A stretch of 64,000 nucleotides of DNA from positions 342,943 to 406,942 of the forward strand of contig NZ_RZOY02000006.1 in the NCBI RefSeq assembly GCF_004022705.2. Reading direction: 5' to 3'. This DNA comes from Mesorhizobium sp. M2D.F.Ca.ET.226.01.1.1. Its GTDB lineage: Bacteria > Pseudomonadota > Alphaproteobacteria > Rhizobiales > Rhizobiaceae. The notes beneath the pieces were generated by a model. The model saw only the letters and a list, made by a program, of their open reading frames with translations, did not search any database and was not told the origin of the DNA. The translations under genes and the position numbers were made by a program. Below, one piece after another: positions 35,966 to 44,387 of this stretch (position 1 is the stretch's first letter; every line of letters begins with the position of its first letter).

Positions 35966-38868
35966 GTGAAACAAAAAGCAGGGAGGCTCATCGTGTTGAC
36001 GCAACCTGGCAAGCAGGCAATGACGAACTGGCGCGAGATCCCGCAAGCTCGGACGAGCAGGAGCGCCTGCTGTTCGAGAAGCTGGCGCAGGACATGATGC
36101 ATGTCCAGCTGAAGACGAAGCAGCGCGCCAAGGCGGCCGGCATCCAGCGCGCCTTCCACGCCAAGCCGATCTTCGCCTCGATCGACGCGGTGCTGCGCTT
36201 CAACGACGATCTTCCCGCCGAACTCCGTGCCGGCTTCGCCCAGCCGGGAAAATCCTATCCGGCGATCGTGCGCTTCTCCAATGCGAATGGTTCGGGCCAG
36301 GCCGATTACAAGCCCGACCTGCGCGGCATCGCCCTGCGCGTCAAGGTCTCGGACAAGGAGCAGCACGATCTGCTCGCAACCAATTTTCCTGTCTCGCACG
36401 CCCGCGACGCAAGACAGTTCGTCGCTTTCGCCAAGGCGACCGCCGGCGGCACCATCGCCAAGATCGTCGGCCTCATCGGCCTTGCCTTGGGCTTCGGCCC
36501 CGGCGAGGTAATCCGCATGCTGAAGAACGTCTCCACGGGGCGCAAGCGCAAGGTGCGCAGCGTAGCGCTGGAGACGTTCTGGAGCCGCGGCGCCATCCGC
36601 TGGGGCGAAACGCTTGCCGTGCGCTACCTAGTGCGGCCGGTGCCGAGCGCGGCACCTGCGCCCGATCCGTCGACGACGGATGCGAGCTATCTGGCGAACG
36701 AGTTCGCGGCGCGGCTGGCGGCTGGCGATGTCCGCTTCGAGCTATGCCTCCAGACCTTCGTCGATGAGCGCTCGACGCCGATCGAGGACACCGCCGTCGA
36801 ATGGAAGGAAACCGTCTCGCCGCCCGTCAAGGTGGCGGAGCTCACCATCACCCAGCCGTCCGCCGGCACCTCCGAGGCCTTCACCAACACCAGGGTGATC
36901 GACGAGCTCGCCTTCAACCCGTGGAACACGACGGATGAGTTCCGTCCGCTGGGCAATCTCAATCGGGCACGCAAGGTCGTCTACGACGCAAGCGCCGCCC
37001 ACCGCCTCGCCTACCGCTGGCGCACCGAAGCGCCGCTGCGCAACCGCCTGCTGAGCGGAATTGCGCGCCAGGCTTTCATGGTGATCAACCGCCGCATCGA
37101 ATGGCACAAGCTGCCGCTGCGGCTCAGCCTGCTCAATCTCGACGCTTTCCGCTACGTGCTGCGGCAACAGAACCTGATCAACACGGAAGTCGTCGAGCAG
37201 CCGCCGCAGGCGCGGCCCGAGCCGCAGGCGCCCATCGCCGAGGAAGTGCGCCAGACGCGCACTTACGACGGCAGCTACAACGACCTGTCGGTGCCGAAGA
37301 TGGGCGCGGTCGGCGCCACTTTCGGCCGCAATCTGACGCCGTCCTACAAGCCCGACCTGTTCGACACGCCGAACGCCGTCGAGGTGGCGCAGATGCTGCT
37401 GCATCGCAACACCTTTATTCCTGCCCGCTCGCTCAACATCCTCGCCGCCGCCTGGATCCAGTTCCAGGTGCATGACTGGGTGAACCATGCGCGCAATCCG
37501 CTCGGCAAGGACGACGTCATCGTGCCGCTACCTTCGGGCATGAAGTGGACCAACGCCGTCGATGGCAAGCCGGAAGATGTCATGCGCATTGCCGGCAACC
37601 AGGTGCTCGACCGTGGCCCCGGCCAGCCCCCGATCTATTTCAGCAATGCCGCCTCGCACTGGTGGGACGGATCGGAAGTCTACGGTCCGAACAGCACCAA
37701 GGCCAACATGCTGCGCGAAGGCGCCAAGATCAGGCTTGTCGACAACCATCTGCCGATCGACATCCACGGCTTCGAGGTGACCGGCTTCAACGAGAGCTGG
37801 TGGCTGGGCCTCAGCGCCATGCACACGCTGTTCGCGCGCGAGCACAATCTGCTCTGCGACGAGCTCAGGCTGCGCTACCGCAATTGGGACGACGAGCGCA
37901 TCTACCAGACGGCGCGGCTCATCGTCTCGGCGCTGATCGCCAAGATCCACACGGTCGAATGGACGCCGGCGATCCTCGCCACACGTGCCATCCAGGTCGG
38001 CCTATCGAGCAACTGGAACGGTCCGCCGGCCAATGACTGGGTGACGAAATTCGGCCTGTGGCTGCTCGACGAGCATGCCTCCGTCGGCATCCCGAAGACG
38101 ACGCCCGACCATCACGCCGCGCCCTACTCGCTGACCGAGGATTTCACCACCGTCTACCGCATGCATCCGCTCTTGCCGGATGACTATTACTTCTATCACC
38201 ACAGGTCCGGAGAGAAGATCGCGGAAAAGGGTTTCCTCGACATCCAGGGTGCCGGCGCCGACGACATCATGCGCAATTTCGGCCTGCGCAACACGCTCTA
38301 TTCCTTCGGCATCGCCCATCCGGGCGCCATCGCCCTGCACAACTTCCCGAAATCGCTGCTCAAGCTGCAGCGCGACAATGAGATCATCGACCTCTCGGTC
38401 GTCGACATCGTGCGCACCAGGCGCCGCGGCGTGCCGCGCTACAATGATTTCCGCGCCGGCCTGCACCGGCCGCGCATCAGGAGTTTCGAGGAGGTCACTG
38501 CCAGTCCCGAAGATGCGCGGTTGCTCAAGGAACTTTACGGCGATGTCGACAAGATCGATACGGTCGTCGGCCTGCTCTCCGAGCCGGCGCCGGCGGGCTT
38601 CGGCTTCAGCGACACAGCCTTCCGTATCTTCATTCTGATGGCGTCGCGGCGCCTGCAGAGCGACCGCTTCCTCACGGTCGACTATCGGCCTGAGATCTAT
38701 TCCCCCTTCGGCATCGACTGGATCGCCAACAACGGCATGACCAGCCTCATCCTGCGCCATTGTCCGGATCTGGCCTCGGTGCTGCCGAGGACACAGAGCG
38801 CCTTCGCGCCGTGGCGGCCGATCGTGCCGGCATCGACCAACCCGGCGATGGCGGGAGCAAAGCCATGA
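35962..38868 (+). CDS. catalase-related heme domain fused to cyclooxygenase/alpha-dioxygenase-type heme peroxidase
   Basis: 968 residues (numbered from the TTG), two heme enzymes in one chain. Residues about 45-355 are a catalase-related domain: distal His66 in QRAFHAKP, VRFSNANG, distal Asn141 in ATNFPVSHARD, and a proximal Tyr341 in NRARKVVYDAS (catalase RxxxY). Residues about 430-960 are an animal heme peroxidase domain of the fatty-acid dioxygenase type: distal His504 in FQVHDWVNH, REHN at 626-629, and VYRMHPLLPD with Tyr732 and proximal His735 spaced as Tyr385/His388 of cyclooxygenase. No signal peptide. In cyanobacteria a COX-related linoleate dioxygenase works with a separate catalase-related hydroperoxide lyase; here both are fused, so a fatty-acid hydroperoxide made by one half may be processed by the other. 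The 5' end is uncertain: no ribosome site for the TTG, while GGGAGG-N6-GTG at 35981-35995 lies in another frame. Confidence 0.85.
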   Translation: MRETKSREAHRVDATWQAGNDELARDPASSDEQERLLFEKLAQDMMHVQLKTKQRAKAAGIQRAFHAKPIFASIDAVLRFNDDLPAELRAGFAQPGKSYPAIVRFSNANGSGQADYKPDLRGIALRVKVSDKEQHDLLATNFPVSHARDARQFVAFAKATAGGTIAKIVGLIGLALGFGPGEVIRMLKNVSTGRKRKVRSVALETFWSRGAIRWGETLAVRYLVRPVPSAAPAPDPSTTDASYLANEFAARLAAGDVRFELCLQTFVDERSTPIEDTAVEWKETVSPPVKVAELTITQPSAGTSEAFTNTRVIDELAFNPWNTTDEFRPLGNLNRARKVVYDASAAHRLAYRWRTEAPLRNRLLSGIARQAFMVINRRIEWHKLPLRLSLLNLDAFRYVLRQQNLINTEVVEQPPQARPEPQAPIAEEVRQTRTYDGSYNDLSVPKMGAVGATFGRNLTPSYKPDLFDTPNAVEVAQMLLHRNTFIPARSLNILAAAWIQFQVHDWVNHARNPLGKDDVIVPLPSGMKWTNAVDGKPEDVMRIAGNQVLDRGPGQPPIYFSNAASHWWDGSEVYGPNSTKANMLREGAKIRLVDNHLPIDIHGFEVTGFNESWWLGLSAMHTLFAREHNLLCDELRLRYRNWDDERIYQTARLIVSALIAKIHTVEWTPAILATRAIQVGLSSNWNGPPANDWVTKFGLWLLDEHASVGIPKTTPDHHAAPYSLTEDFTTVYRMHPLLPDDYYFYHHRSGEKIAEKGFLDIQGAGADDIMRNFGLRNTLYSFGIAHPGAIALHNFPKSLLKLQRDNEIIDLSVVDIVRTRRRGVPRYNDFRAGLHRPRIRSFEEVTASPEDARLLKELYGDVDKIDTVVGLLSEPAPAGFGFSDTAFRIFILMASRRLQSDRFLTVDYRPEIYSPFGIDWIANNGMTSLILRHCPDLASVLPRTQSAFAPWRPIVPASTNPAMAGAKP

Positions 38869-40262
38869 CCGCGCCGCTCAAGCAAACCTCGGCCGCCAAC
38901 GGCAGCATCGCATCGGGGCTCGATCAACTTCTGAAGCGGCCGCTCGTCGAGACGATCTTCCGCCGCCGCACGCATCGGGTCAGCCAGGGCAGCTCAGTGC
39001 TGGCCGGCAGCATGAGCTACGTCTCGGAGGAGCCGCGCGAGCCGCTGTCGGAGCTGGAGGAAGCGGTGCTGATCGCCATGACCGGCTGCACCGGCCTGAC
39101 CATGCCGGACCGGCCTTTCGAGGACCCGGCGACAAAAAAGCCGATCATGGCCAAGCCGAACCTCACCATGGCCGGCCGCACCGCCGGCAGCCCCGACAAT
39201 GCGCAAGGCACGCATTTCTTCCTGATCAACGACTCAGGCACCTATTTCCTGCGCAAGTTGCCGCCGCCCGCAGACGGCAACACGGCGTTCACCCCGGAGC
39301 GGCTGGTCGAGCGCGCGCGTGAGGCCAAAGTGAAGATCCTGGACAAGCGGCTCGATGTCCCAGAAGGCAAGCGCGACTTTCCCGCCTATCTCGATTCCAA
39401 CCGCTTCCTGTCGAACCTAGCGGGCACCACCATCCTGCTGCCCGTCGTCGACCTCTCGCGCCAATACATCAACGGCATGATGTATCTTTTGACGCAGCCG
39501 GACGGCGCGCGTCCCAACATCGTCGACGACCGCAATTTCTATCGCTCGGCCGGCGTCAAGCGCTGGGTGAAGAACGGCTTCCTCAACAAGGACTTGAAGA
39601 TCCCGCTCGGCGCCATCGGCTCGCTACGCACGCAGATCGAGGCGGACTTGCTCTTGCAAAACATCTTCCTTGTTGCCGATGCCATGGGGCTCGGCGCCTG
39701 GATCCACGGCTCGATCAGCCCGCCGGTGCTCGTCGGCGATCCGAAATTCTCGAAGATCTACGGCCCCCTGCTCGGCTTCGATGTGGAGGTGCCGCGCTGG
39801 CGGCCGATGGACATTTTGCGCTGGCAGATACCGCTGCCGAAATACTCGAACCTGCGCAGCAATCCGATCGGCCTGCGCTTCAAGGGCGAGCACCTGATCA
39901 AGGGCATGTCGCCGCCCTACTACGATACGATGGCCGACGCCGTCGCCGAGGTGGTCGAGGCGAAGTTCGGCAAGAACGGGCTGTTCACCGACGAAAAACT
40001 GTTCGCCGAAATCTACAAGGGTGACTACGGCCATCGCTATCTCAGCGAAGCCGCCGTCTACACGCAGGACGTGATCGACTGCGTGCGCGACATCTGTACC
40101 TACATCTACAAGACTCACCGCCGCTTCCCGGCGCATTGCGACGCGATCCACGTGCCGGGCATCTGGCTGCAGGTGCACCATGTCGATGTCGGCTATTACC
40201 AGCGCTTCTTCCGCAACGGCCTGACCGACGCGCATGTCAACCACGCGCGCGACTGGCACTGA
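38865..40262 (+). CDS. nitroreductase-like flavoprotein coupled to the heme fusion
   Basis: 465 residues, ATGA overlap with the heme fusion, so made with it. I recognise only nitroreductase-like features: an Arg-rich start IFRRRTHRVSQGSS, the PLSELEEAVLIAMTGCTG helix (60-77), and LLLQNIFLVADAMGLGAWI (262-280), which matches the QNxxLxAxxxGLG helix of the FMN nitroreductase fold. It is about twice normal nitroreductase length, with a long middle insertion and a C-terminal part rich in His, Tyr and Cys (residues 385-465). No signal or membrane segment. It may supply electrons to, or reduce the product of, the heme fusion. Function unproven; ends four bases from the convergent phnV. Confidence 0.65.
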   Translation: MTAPLKQTSAANGSIASGLDQLLKRPLVETIFRRRTHRVSQGSSVLAGSMSYVSEEPREPLSELEEAVLIAMTGCTGLTMPDRPFEDPATKKPIMAKPNLTMAGRTAGSPDNAQGTHFFLINDSGTYFLRKLPPPADGNTAFTPERLVERAREAKVKILDKRLDVPEGKRDFPAYLDSNRFLSNLAGTTILLPVVDLSRQYINGMMYLLTQPDGARPNIVDDRNFYRSAGVKRWVKNGFLNKDLKIPLGAIGSLRTQIEADLLLQNIFLVADAMGLGAWIHGSISPPVLVGDPKFSKIYGPLLGFDVEVPRWRPMDILRWQIPLPKYSNLRSNPIGLRFKGEHLIKGMSPPYYDTMADAVAEVVEAKFGKNGLFTDEKLFAEIYKGDYGHRYLSEAAVYTQDVIDCVRDICTYIYKTHRRFPAHCDAIHVPGIWLQVHHVDVGYYQRFFRNGLTDAHVNHARDWH

Positions 40263-40266
40263 CGCT

Positions 40267-41064
40267 CTATGATCTCGTCTGACGGCCGGCGACGCGTTCG
40301 AGCCCGAGCAACAGGACAAGCGTCACTGCGACCAGCACCATTGTCAGCGCAGCGCCGGCAAAAACATCGCCGCGATCGGTGAGGCTGAAGATCGAGACCG
40401 GCAGTGTCACCCAGCCCGGCGGATAGACCATCACCGTCGCGCCAAGCTCGCCCATCGACAATGCGAAGCTTAGGCCGAAGGCGGCGACCAGATAAGGCGC
40501 GAGCAGCGGCAGCGTGACGTGCCATAGCCGGTAGGCCGGACGCGCGCCGAGGCTCGACGCCACCTGTTCGAAATCGGGCGAAAGCCGCGCCAGCCCGGCC
40601 GAGACATTGCCGAAGGTGAAAGCCGAGATCAGCACGAAATGCGCAACCATGACGATGGCGATCGTGCCGTTGAGGAGCAGCGGCGGATGGCTGAAGGCCA
40701 CCAGCAGGCCAAGGCCGACGGACACCGAAGGCACCGCACTCGGAATGAAGAACAGCACGCCGAGCACCCGCGCCAGCGTCGCGTCCTGCACGCGCAGCGC
40801 AAGCGCTGCCCAGGTGCCGCTGACCAGCGCCAGCGCGCTGGCCAGGAAGCCGGTGATGAGGCTGGCGTTGACCGCGTTCCACGCCGCGCCGCGCACGACA
40901 TTGCTGTAATGCTCGATCGTGAGCCCGCTCGGCAGCACGCCGTTCCATTGCTCGGCCAGACTGGAGAGCAGGATGACGGCGAGCGGAGCGAGAAACAACA
41001 CGCCGAACAGCAGTGCGAAGACTGCCCAAATCAGCATTCGACCGGGACGCGACCAGACCAGCAT
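40267..41064 (-). CDS. phnV: 2-aminoethylphosphonate ABC transporter permease PhnV
   Basis: Membrane permease of 265 residues, six hydrophobic segments, coupling loop EQVASSLGARPAYRLWHVTLP. Pairs with the PhnU-type permease two bases upstream; with PhnS and PhnT forms a 2-aminoethylphosphonate importer. Start taken at MLVWSRPGR. The family assignment rests on order (S-T-U-V) and on the neighbouring phosphonate enzymes. Confidence 0.87.
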   Translation of the reverse strand: MLVWSRPGRMLIWAVFALLFGVLFLAPLAVILLSSLAEQWNGVLPSGLTIEHYSNVVRGAAWNAVNASLITGFLASALALVSGTWAALALRVQDATLARVLGVLFFIPSAVPSVSVGLGLLVAFSHPPLLLNGTIAIVMVAHFVLISAFTFGNVSAGLARLSPDFEQVASSLGARPAYRLWHVTLPLLAPYLVAAFGLSFALSMGELGATVMVYPPGWVTLPVSIFSLTDRGDVFAGAALTMVLVAVTLVLLLGLERVAGRQTRS

Positions 41065-41066
41065 GG

Positions 41067-41927
41067 CTACATCCCCATACGGCCGGCGGCGAAGCGGTAG
41101 AGGCCGAACAGCCCCAGCGACAGCGCGATGTTGATGACCGCGATGATGCAGGCGACCTGATAGGCCGATTCCTGGATGGCCTTGCTGTAGATCAGCAGCG
41201 GCAACGTGATGACGCCCTTGGCGCCGATGAACAGCACGATGCCAAACTCGTTGACGGTCAGCAGCAGGCAGAGACTCCCGCCGGCGATCAGCGCAGGCAC
41301 AGCCGCCGGCAGAATGACCTGGCGCACGATCCTGAACGGTCGCGCGCCGAGCACGCTCGCCGCTTCGATCTGGCCGCGATCGACCAGCGAAAAGGCCGCA
41401 AGCAGCGGACGCAGCACGAAGGGCGAGTAGACGGTGACCTCGGCCAGCACCACGCCCCAGGTCGAGTAGAGAAAATCGACCGGCGGCGCCCGCAGCGAGA
41501 ACACTTCCATCAGCCCGGCATTGAGCATGCCAGCCGAACCGTAGAGGAAGGTGAAGGCAAGCGTCACCAGGAAGGTCGGCAAAGCGATGAAAGTGTCGAT
41601 CAATCGGGCAATGACGCCGCTGCCGGGAAACGGCACGAAGGCGAGGATCAGGCCGAGCACGAGCCCGACGATCAGGCATCCGGCGGTCGCCGCGACCGAA
41701 ATGGTGATGGTGTTGAGGAGCGCGTTGAGGAAGAAGCGCGCATGCAGCACCCGCGCGAATTCGGCGACATTGGCCATGCCGCTGTCGTCGAGAAAGGCCT
41801 GCTGGACGATCAGCACCAGCGGGTAGAAGAACAGCAGCGCCAGCAGCGCCGCCGGCGGCACGATCCAGAACCGGCCTGGCACTCTTCTCAGTGCCGGCGA
41901 GGCGGGAAGGACGGCCGCCTCAGCCAC
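41067..41927 (-). CDS. phnU: 2-aminoethylphosphonate ABC transporter permease PhnU
   Basis: First permease of the importer, 286 residues, about six membrane segments; coupling loop IEAASVLGARPFRIVRQVILP. Its ATG overlaps the phnT stop by eight bases and its stop is two bases before phnV. Conserved segment GVVLAEVTVYSPFVLRPLLA is typical of PhnU. Confidence 0.87.
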   Translation of the reverse strand: MAEAAVLPASPALRRVPGRFWIVPPAALLALLFFYPLVLIVQQAFLDDSGMANVAEFARVLHARFFLNALLNTITISVAATAGCLIVGLVLGLILAFVPFPGSGVIARLIDTFIALPTFLVTLAFTFLYGSAGMLNAGLMEVFSLRAPPVDFLYSTWGVVLAEVTVYSPFVLRPLLAAFSLVDRGQIEAASVLGARPFRIVRQVILPAAVPALIAGGSLCLLLTVNEFGIVLFIGAKGVITLPLLIYSKAIQESAYQVACIIAVINIALSLGLFGLYRFAAGRMGM

Positions 41928-43068
41928 GGACGTCTTCTGGAACGAGCGAGGTATCGCCGGGCGTGAAGAACAGCGGCATGGCCGAGCCGCGCTCCGGCAG
42001 GCTGACCGGCAGCCTGGTCGCCGAGACGCGCACCGGCGTGCCGTCGACGTCGAGCACCAGATGCGTGAGCTCGCCCTGCCAATGCACTTCCCTCAGCGTG
42101 CCGACGATCCTGTTGGTGTGCTCCTCGTCGCCGGTGAGGCTGAGGTGCTGCGGCCGGATGCAGAGCAAGGTCTTGTCCCCCGGCTTTTCACCGCGCGCGA
42201 CGCCGGCGAGCACGGCATCGCCGAGCTTTGCGGTGGCCAGCCCCTTCGGTCCGGCGGCGCCTTCGGCAACGGTGACCGGCAAAAGATTGGCACGGCCGAG
42301 GAACTCAGCCGTGAAGCGGTTCGGCGGCCGGCGGTAGAGCTCGGCCGTCGGTCCGTGCGAGGACACCCTGCCGTCGCGCATGATGGCGATCTTGTCGGCG
42401 AGCGTCAGCGCTTCGGTCTGGTCGTGCGTGACATAGAGGATCGTCAGGCCCGGCAGGTCGCGATGCAGCTTGGCGATCTCCTCGACCATGTTGCGCCGGA
42501 TCTGGGCGTCGAGCGCCGATAGCGGCTCGTCGAGCAGAAGCACGCGCGGCCTGACCGCCAAAGCGCGGGCGATCGCAACGCGCTGCTGCTGGCCGCCGGA
42601 CAGCTCGCGCGGGTAACGTTTGGAGAAACCGGACATGCCGACGGTGGCAAGCGAGTCTTTCACGCGCTCGCCGATCAGCGCCTTGTCGGCGCCTTGGGCC
42701 CGCAGGCCAAAGGCGACGTTGTCCTCGACCCGCATATGCGGAAACAGCGCGTAGTTCTGCACCACCATGCCAAGCCCCCGCTCATAGGGCGGAAGATCGG
42801 TGACGTCGGTGGCGCCGATGCGGATGCGTCCGCTTGCCGGCCTGACAAAACCGGCGACGGCCCTGAGTGCCGTCGTCTTGCCGGAGCCGGAAGGTCCGAT
42901 CATCGCCAGGATCTCGCCCGGCGCGATGTCGAGCGTCAGCGGATGTAAGACGACATGGGCGCCATAGGCGACGCTCACCTTGTCGAAGTGGACATTGGAG
43001 CCGGCGCCGCGAATTTTCGCGGCGTCGACGTCCATGACATTGCTTCCCGTGAATGCGGGCACCGACAT
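41920..43068 (-). CDS. phnT: 2-aminoethylphosphonate ABC transporter ATP-binding protein PhnT
   Basis: 382-residue ATPase of the PotA/PhnT type: Walker A GPSGSGKTT, Q-loop VVQNYALFPHMRVEDNV, signature LSGGQQQRVAIARAL, Walker B LLLDEPLSALD, then a TOBE domain from about residue 285. Start at MSVPAFTGS because GGAGG lies directly upstream; an ATG 24 bases earlier has no ribosome site. Confidence 0.9.
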   Translation of the reverse strand: MSVPAFTGSNVMDVDAAKIRGAGSNVHFDKVSVAYGAHVVLHPLTLDIAPGEILAMIGPSGSGKTTALRAVAGFVRPASGRIRIGATDVTDLPPYERGLGMVVQNYALFPHMRVEDNVAFGLRAQGADKALIGERVKDSLATVGMSGFSKRYPRELSGGQQQRVAIARALAVRPRVLLLDEPLSALDAQIRRNMVEEIAKLHRDLPGLTILYVTHDQTEALTLADKIAIMRDGRVSSHGPTAELYRRPPNRFTAEFLGRANLLPVTVAEGAAGPKGLATAKLGDAVLAGVARGEKPGDKTLLCIRPQHLSLTGDEEHTNRIVGTLREVHWQGELTHLVLDVDGTPVRVSATRLPVSLPERGSAMPLFFTPGDTSLVPEDVRG

Positions 43069-43099
43069 GGCTGGTCCTCCGGATTGGGTCACCAGGAGA

Positions 43100-44131
43100 T
43101 CAACTTCCGGTCGCTTCGTTCCACTTCTTGACGTAGTCGGGCAGCTTGGTCAGCGCGTCGTCCCAGTTCGGCGCCCAGATGGTCACGCCCTTCATGGCGT
43201 CCTGCAACTTGCCGAAATTGGCGTCGTCCGGCTTGACATCCTTGCGGGCCGGCAGGCCGAGCGCGACAGAGCTCACCGTCGACTGCGCTTCCTTGGAGAG
43301 CAGGAATTCGATCAGCTTCTTGCCGTTGTCGCCATTGGGCGCGCCGGTGACCAGGCCGATCTCGTAGGGCAGCGCGAAGGTCGAGCGGCTGCCGTCCGGG
43401 CCGGCGGGCCAGAACACCTTGATATTGGGGTTGTCGGCCATTTGCGACATGTTCATCTGCAGGTCGCCATTGGCGACATGCAGCTCGCCCTTGTTGACCA
43501 GCGCCGTCAGCTTGCCGGTGGAGGCGGACGGGCCGACATTGTTGTCCTGCAGCTTCTTCATGAAGCCGAAGCCCGCCTCCTCGCCGCCGAAGGCGTGGAT
43601 AATCTGCAACATCACGGCGGTACCGTCGCCGGCCTGGCCGGGCGTCGAATACTGGATCTTGCCCTTGAACTTCGGATCGAGCAGGTCGTCATAGCTCTTC
43701 GGCGCTTCCGACAGCACCGAGCTGTTGTAGATGAAGTTCATGTAGTTGTTGACCAGCGGCCGGTACTTGTCGGTGCCGCCGTCGATCTGGTCGGATCCTT
43801 GCGGCTTGAAATCCTGCAGCAGGCCGTCGGCGGCGGCGCGCTGGATGAAGGGCGGCAGGGTTACGAGGACATCGGCCTGCGGGTTCGACTTCTCCTTGGC
43901 GACGCGCTCGACGACACCGCCCGAACCACCCTCGATATACTGCACGGTGATGCCGGTGGCCTTGGTGAAGGCGGCGAATTCGGTCTCGTACCAGCTGCCA
44001 TTGCCGTCATGCAGGCCATCGGCCGAATAGATGGTGACGACGCCGTCGGCGAAGGCCGGCGCGACGAGCGCCGAAGAGCCGAGCAGCGCCGAGGCGAAGG
44101 TTATAGCTATGGCAAGATTTCGCGATTTCAT
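43100..44131 (-). CDS. phnS: 2-aminoethylphosphonate-binding periplasmic protein PhnS
   Basis: Substrate-binding protein of 343 residues, SBP_bac family close to iron/phosphonate binders. Sec signal with AFA-DG cleavage near residue 29. Segments [20 protein letters not shown] and [19 protein letters not shown] are characteristic. First gene of phnSTUV; the 256-base region upstream has an eight-base inverted repeat ATGACAAG/CTTGTCAT that may control it. Confidence 0.9.
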   Translation of the reverse strand: MKSRNLAIAITFASALLGSSALVAPAFADGVVTIYSADGLHDGNGSWYETEFAAFTKATGITVQYIEGGSGGVVERVAKEKSNPQADVLVTLPPFIQRAAADGLLQDFKPQGSDQIDGGTDKYRPLVNNYMNFIYNSSVLSEAPKSYDDLLDPKFKGKIQYSTPGQAGDGTAVMLQIIHAFGGEEAGFGFMKKLQDNNVGPSASTGKLTALVNKGELHVANGDLQMNMSQMADNPNIKVFWPAGPDGSRSTFALPYEIGLVTGAPNGDNGKKLIEFLLSKEAQSTVSSVALGLPARKDVKPDDANFGKLQDAMKGVTIWAPNWDDALTKLPDYVKKWNEATGS

Positions 44132-44277
44132 GTCAGTTCCCCTGTGATGGAAGGCACATCCTGCGACGCGCTCTTGGTCGCGCTGACTGATCCGCTACGA
44201 GCGGCTTGGCGCTGGTGCGTGTCGTCGTTGTGCCAACTTTGGGGGTCGCCAATCGATAAGTAAAATCTATTTATTTT

Positions 44278-44309
44278 ATGACAAGCAAAATTCATCTGAT
44301 ACTTGTCAT
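44278..44309. promoter_or_regulatory. inverted repeat upstream of phnS
   Basis: ATGACAAG (44278-44285) and CTTGTCAT (44302-44309), perfect eight-base arms with a 16-base spacer, within the 256-base gap between phnS and the dehydrogenase gene. A/T-rich sequence (44266-44280) on the phnS side could be the promoter. Binding protein unknown. Confidence 0.5.
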
Positions 44310-44387
44310 GGAACTGTCGCATGCCCGCTGCGGGCGCGATTTTGCCGGCGCCCCCGATTTCATTTCCCTTCGGAAACAGCGGATTTT

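Noticed and set aside
35962..38868. Bifunctional catalase-peroxidase (KatG)
   Set aside because: KatG motifs are absent; the N-terminal half is catalase-related (non-KatG) and the C-terminal half is animal-peroxidase type with the COX-like YRMH motif.
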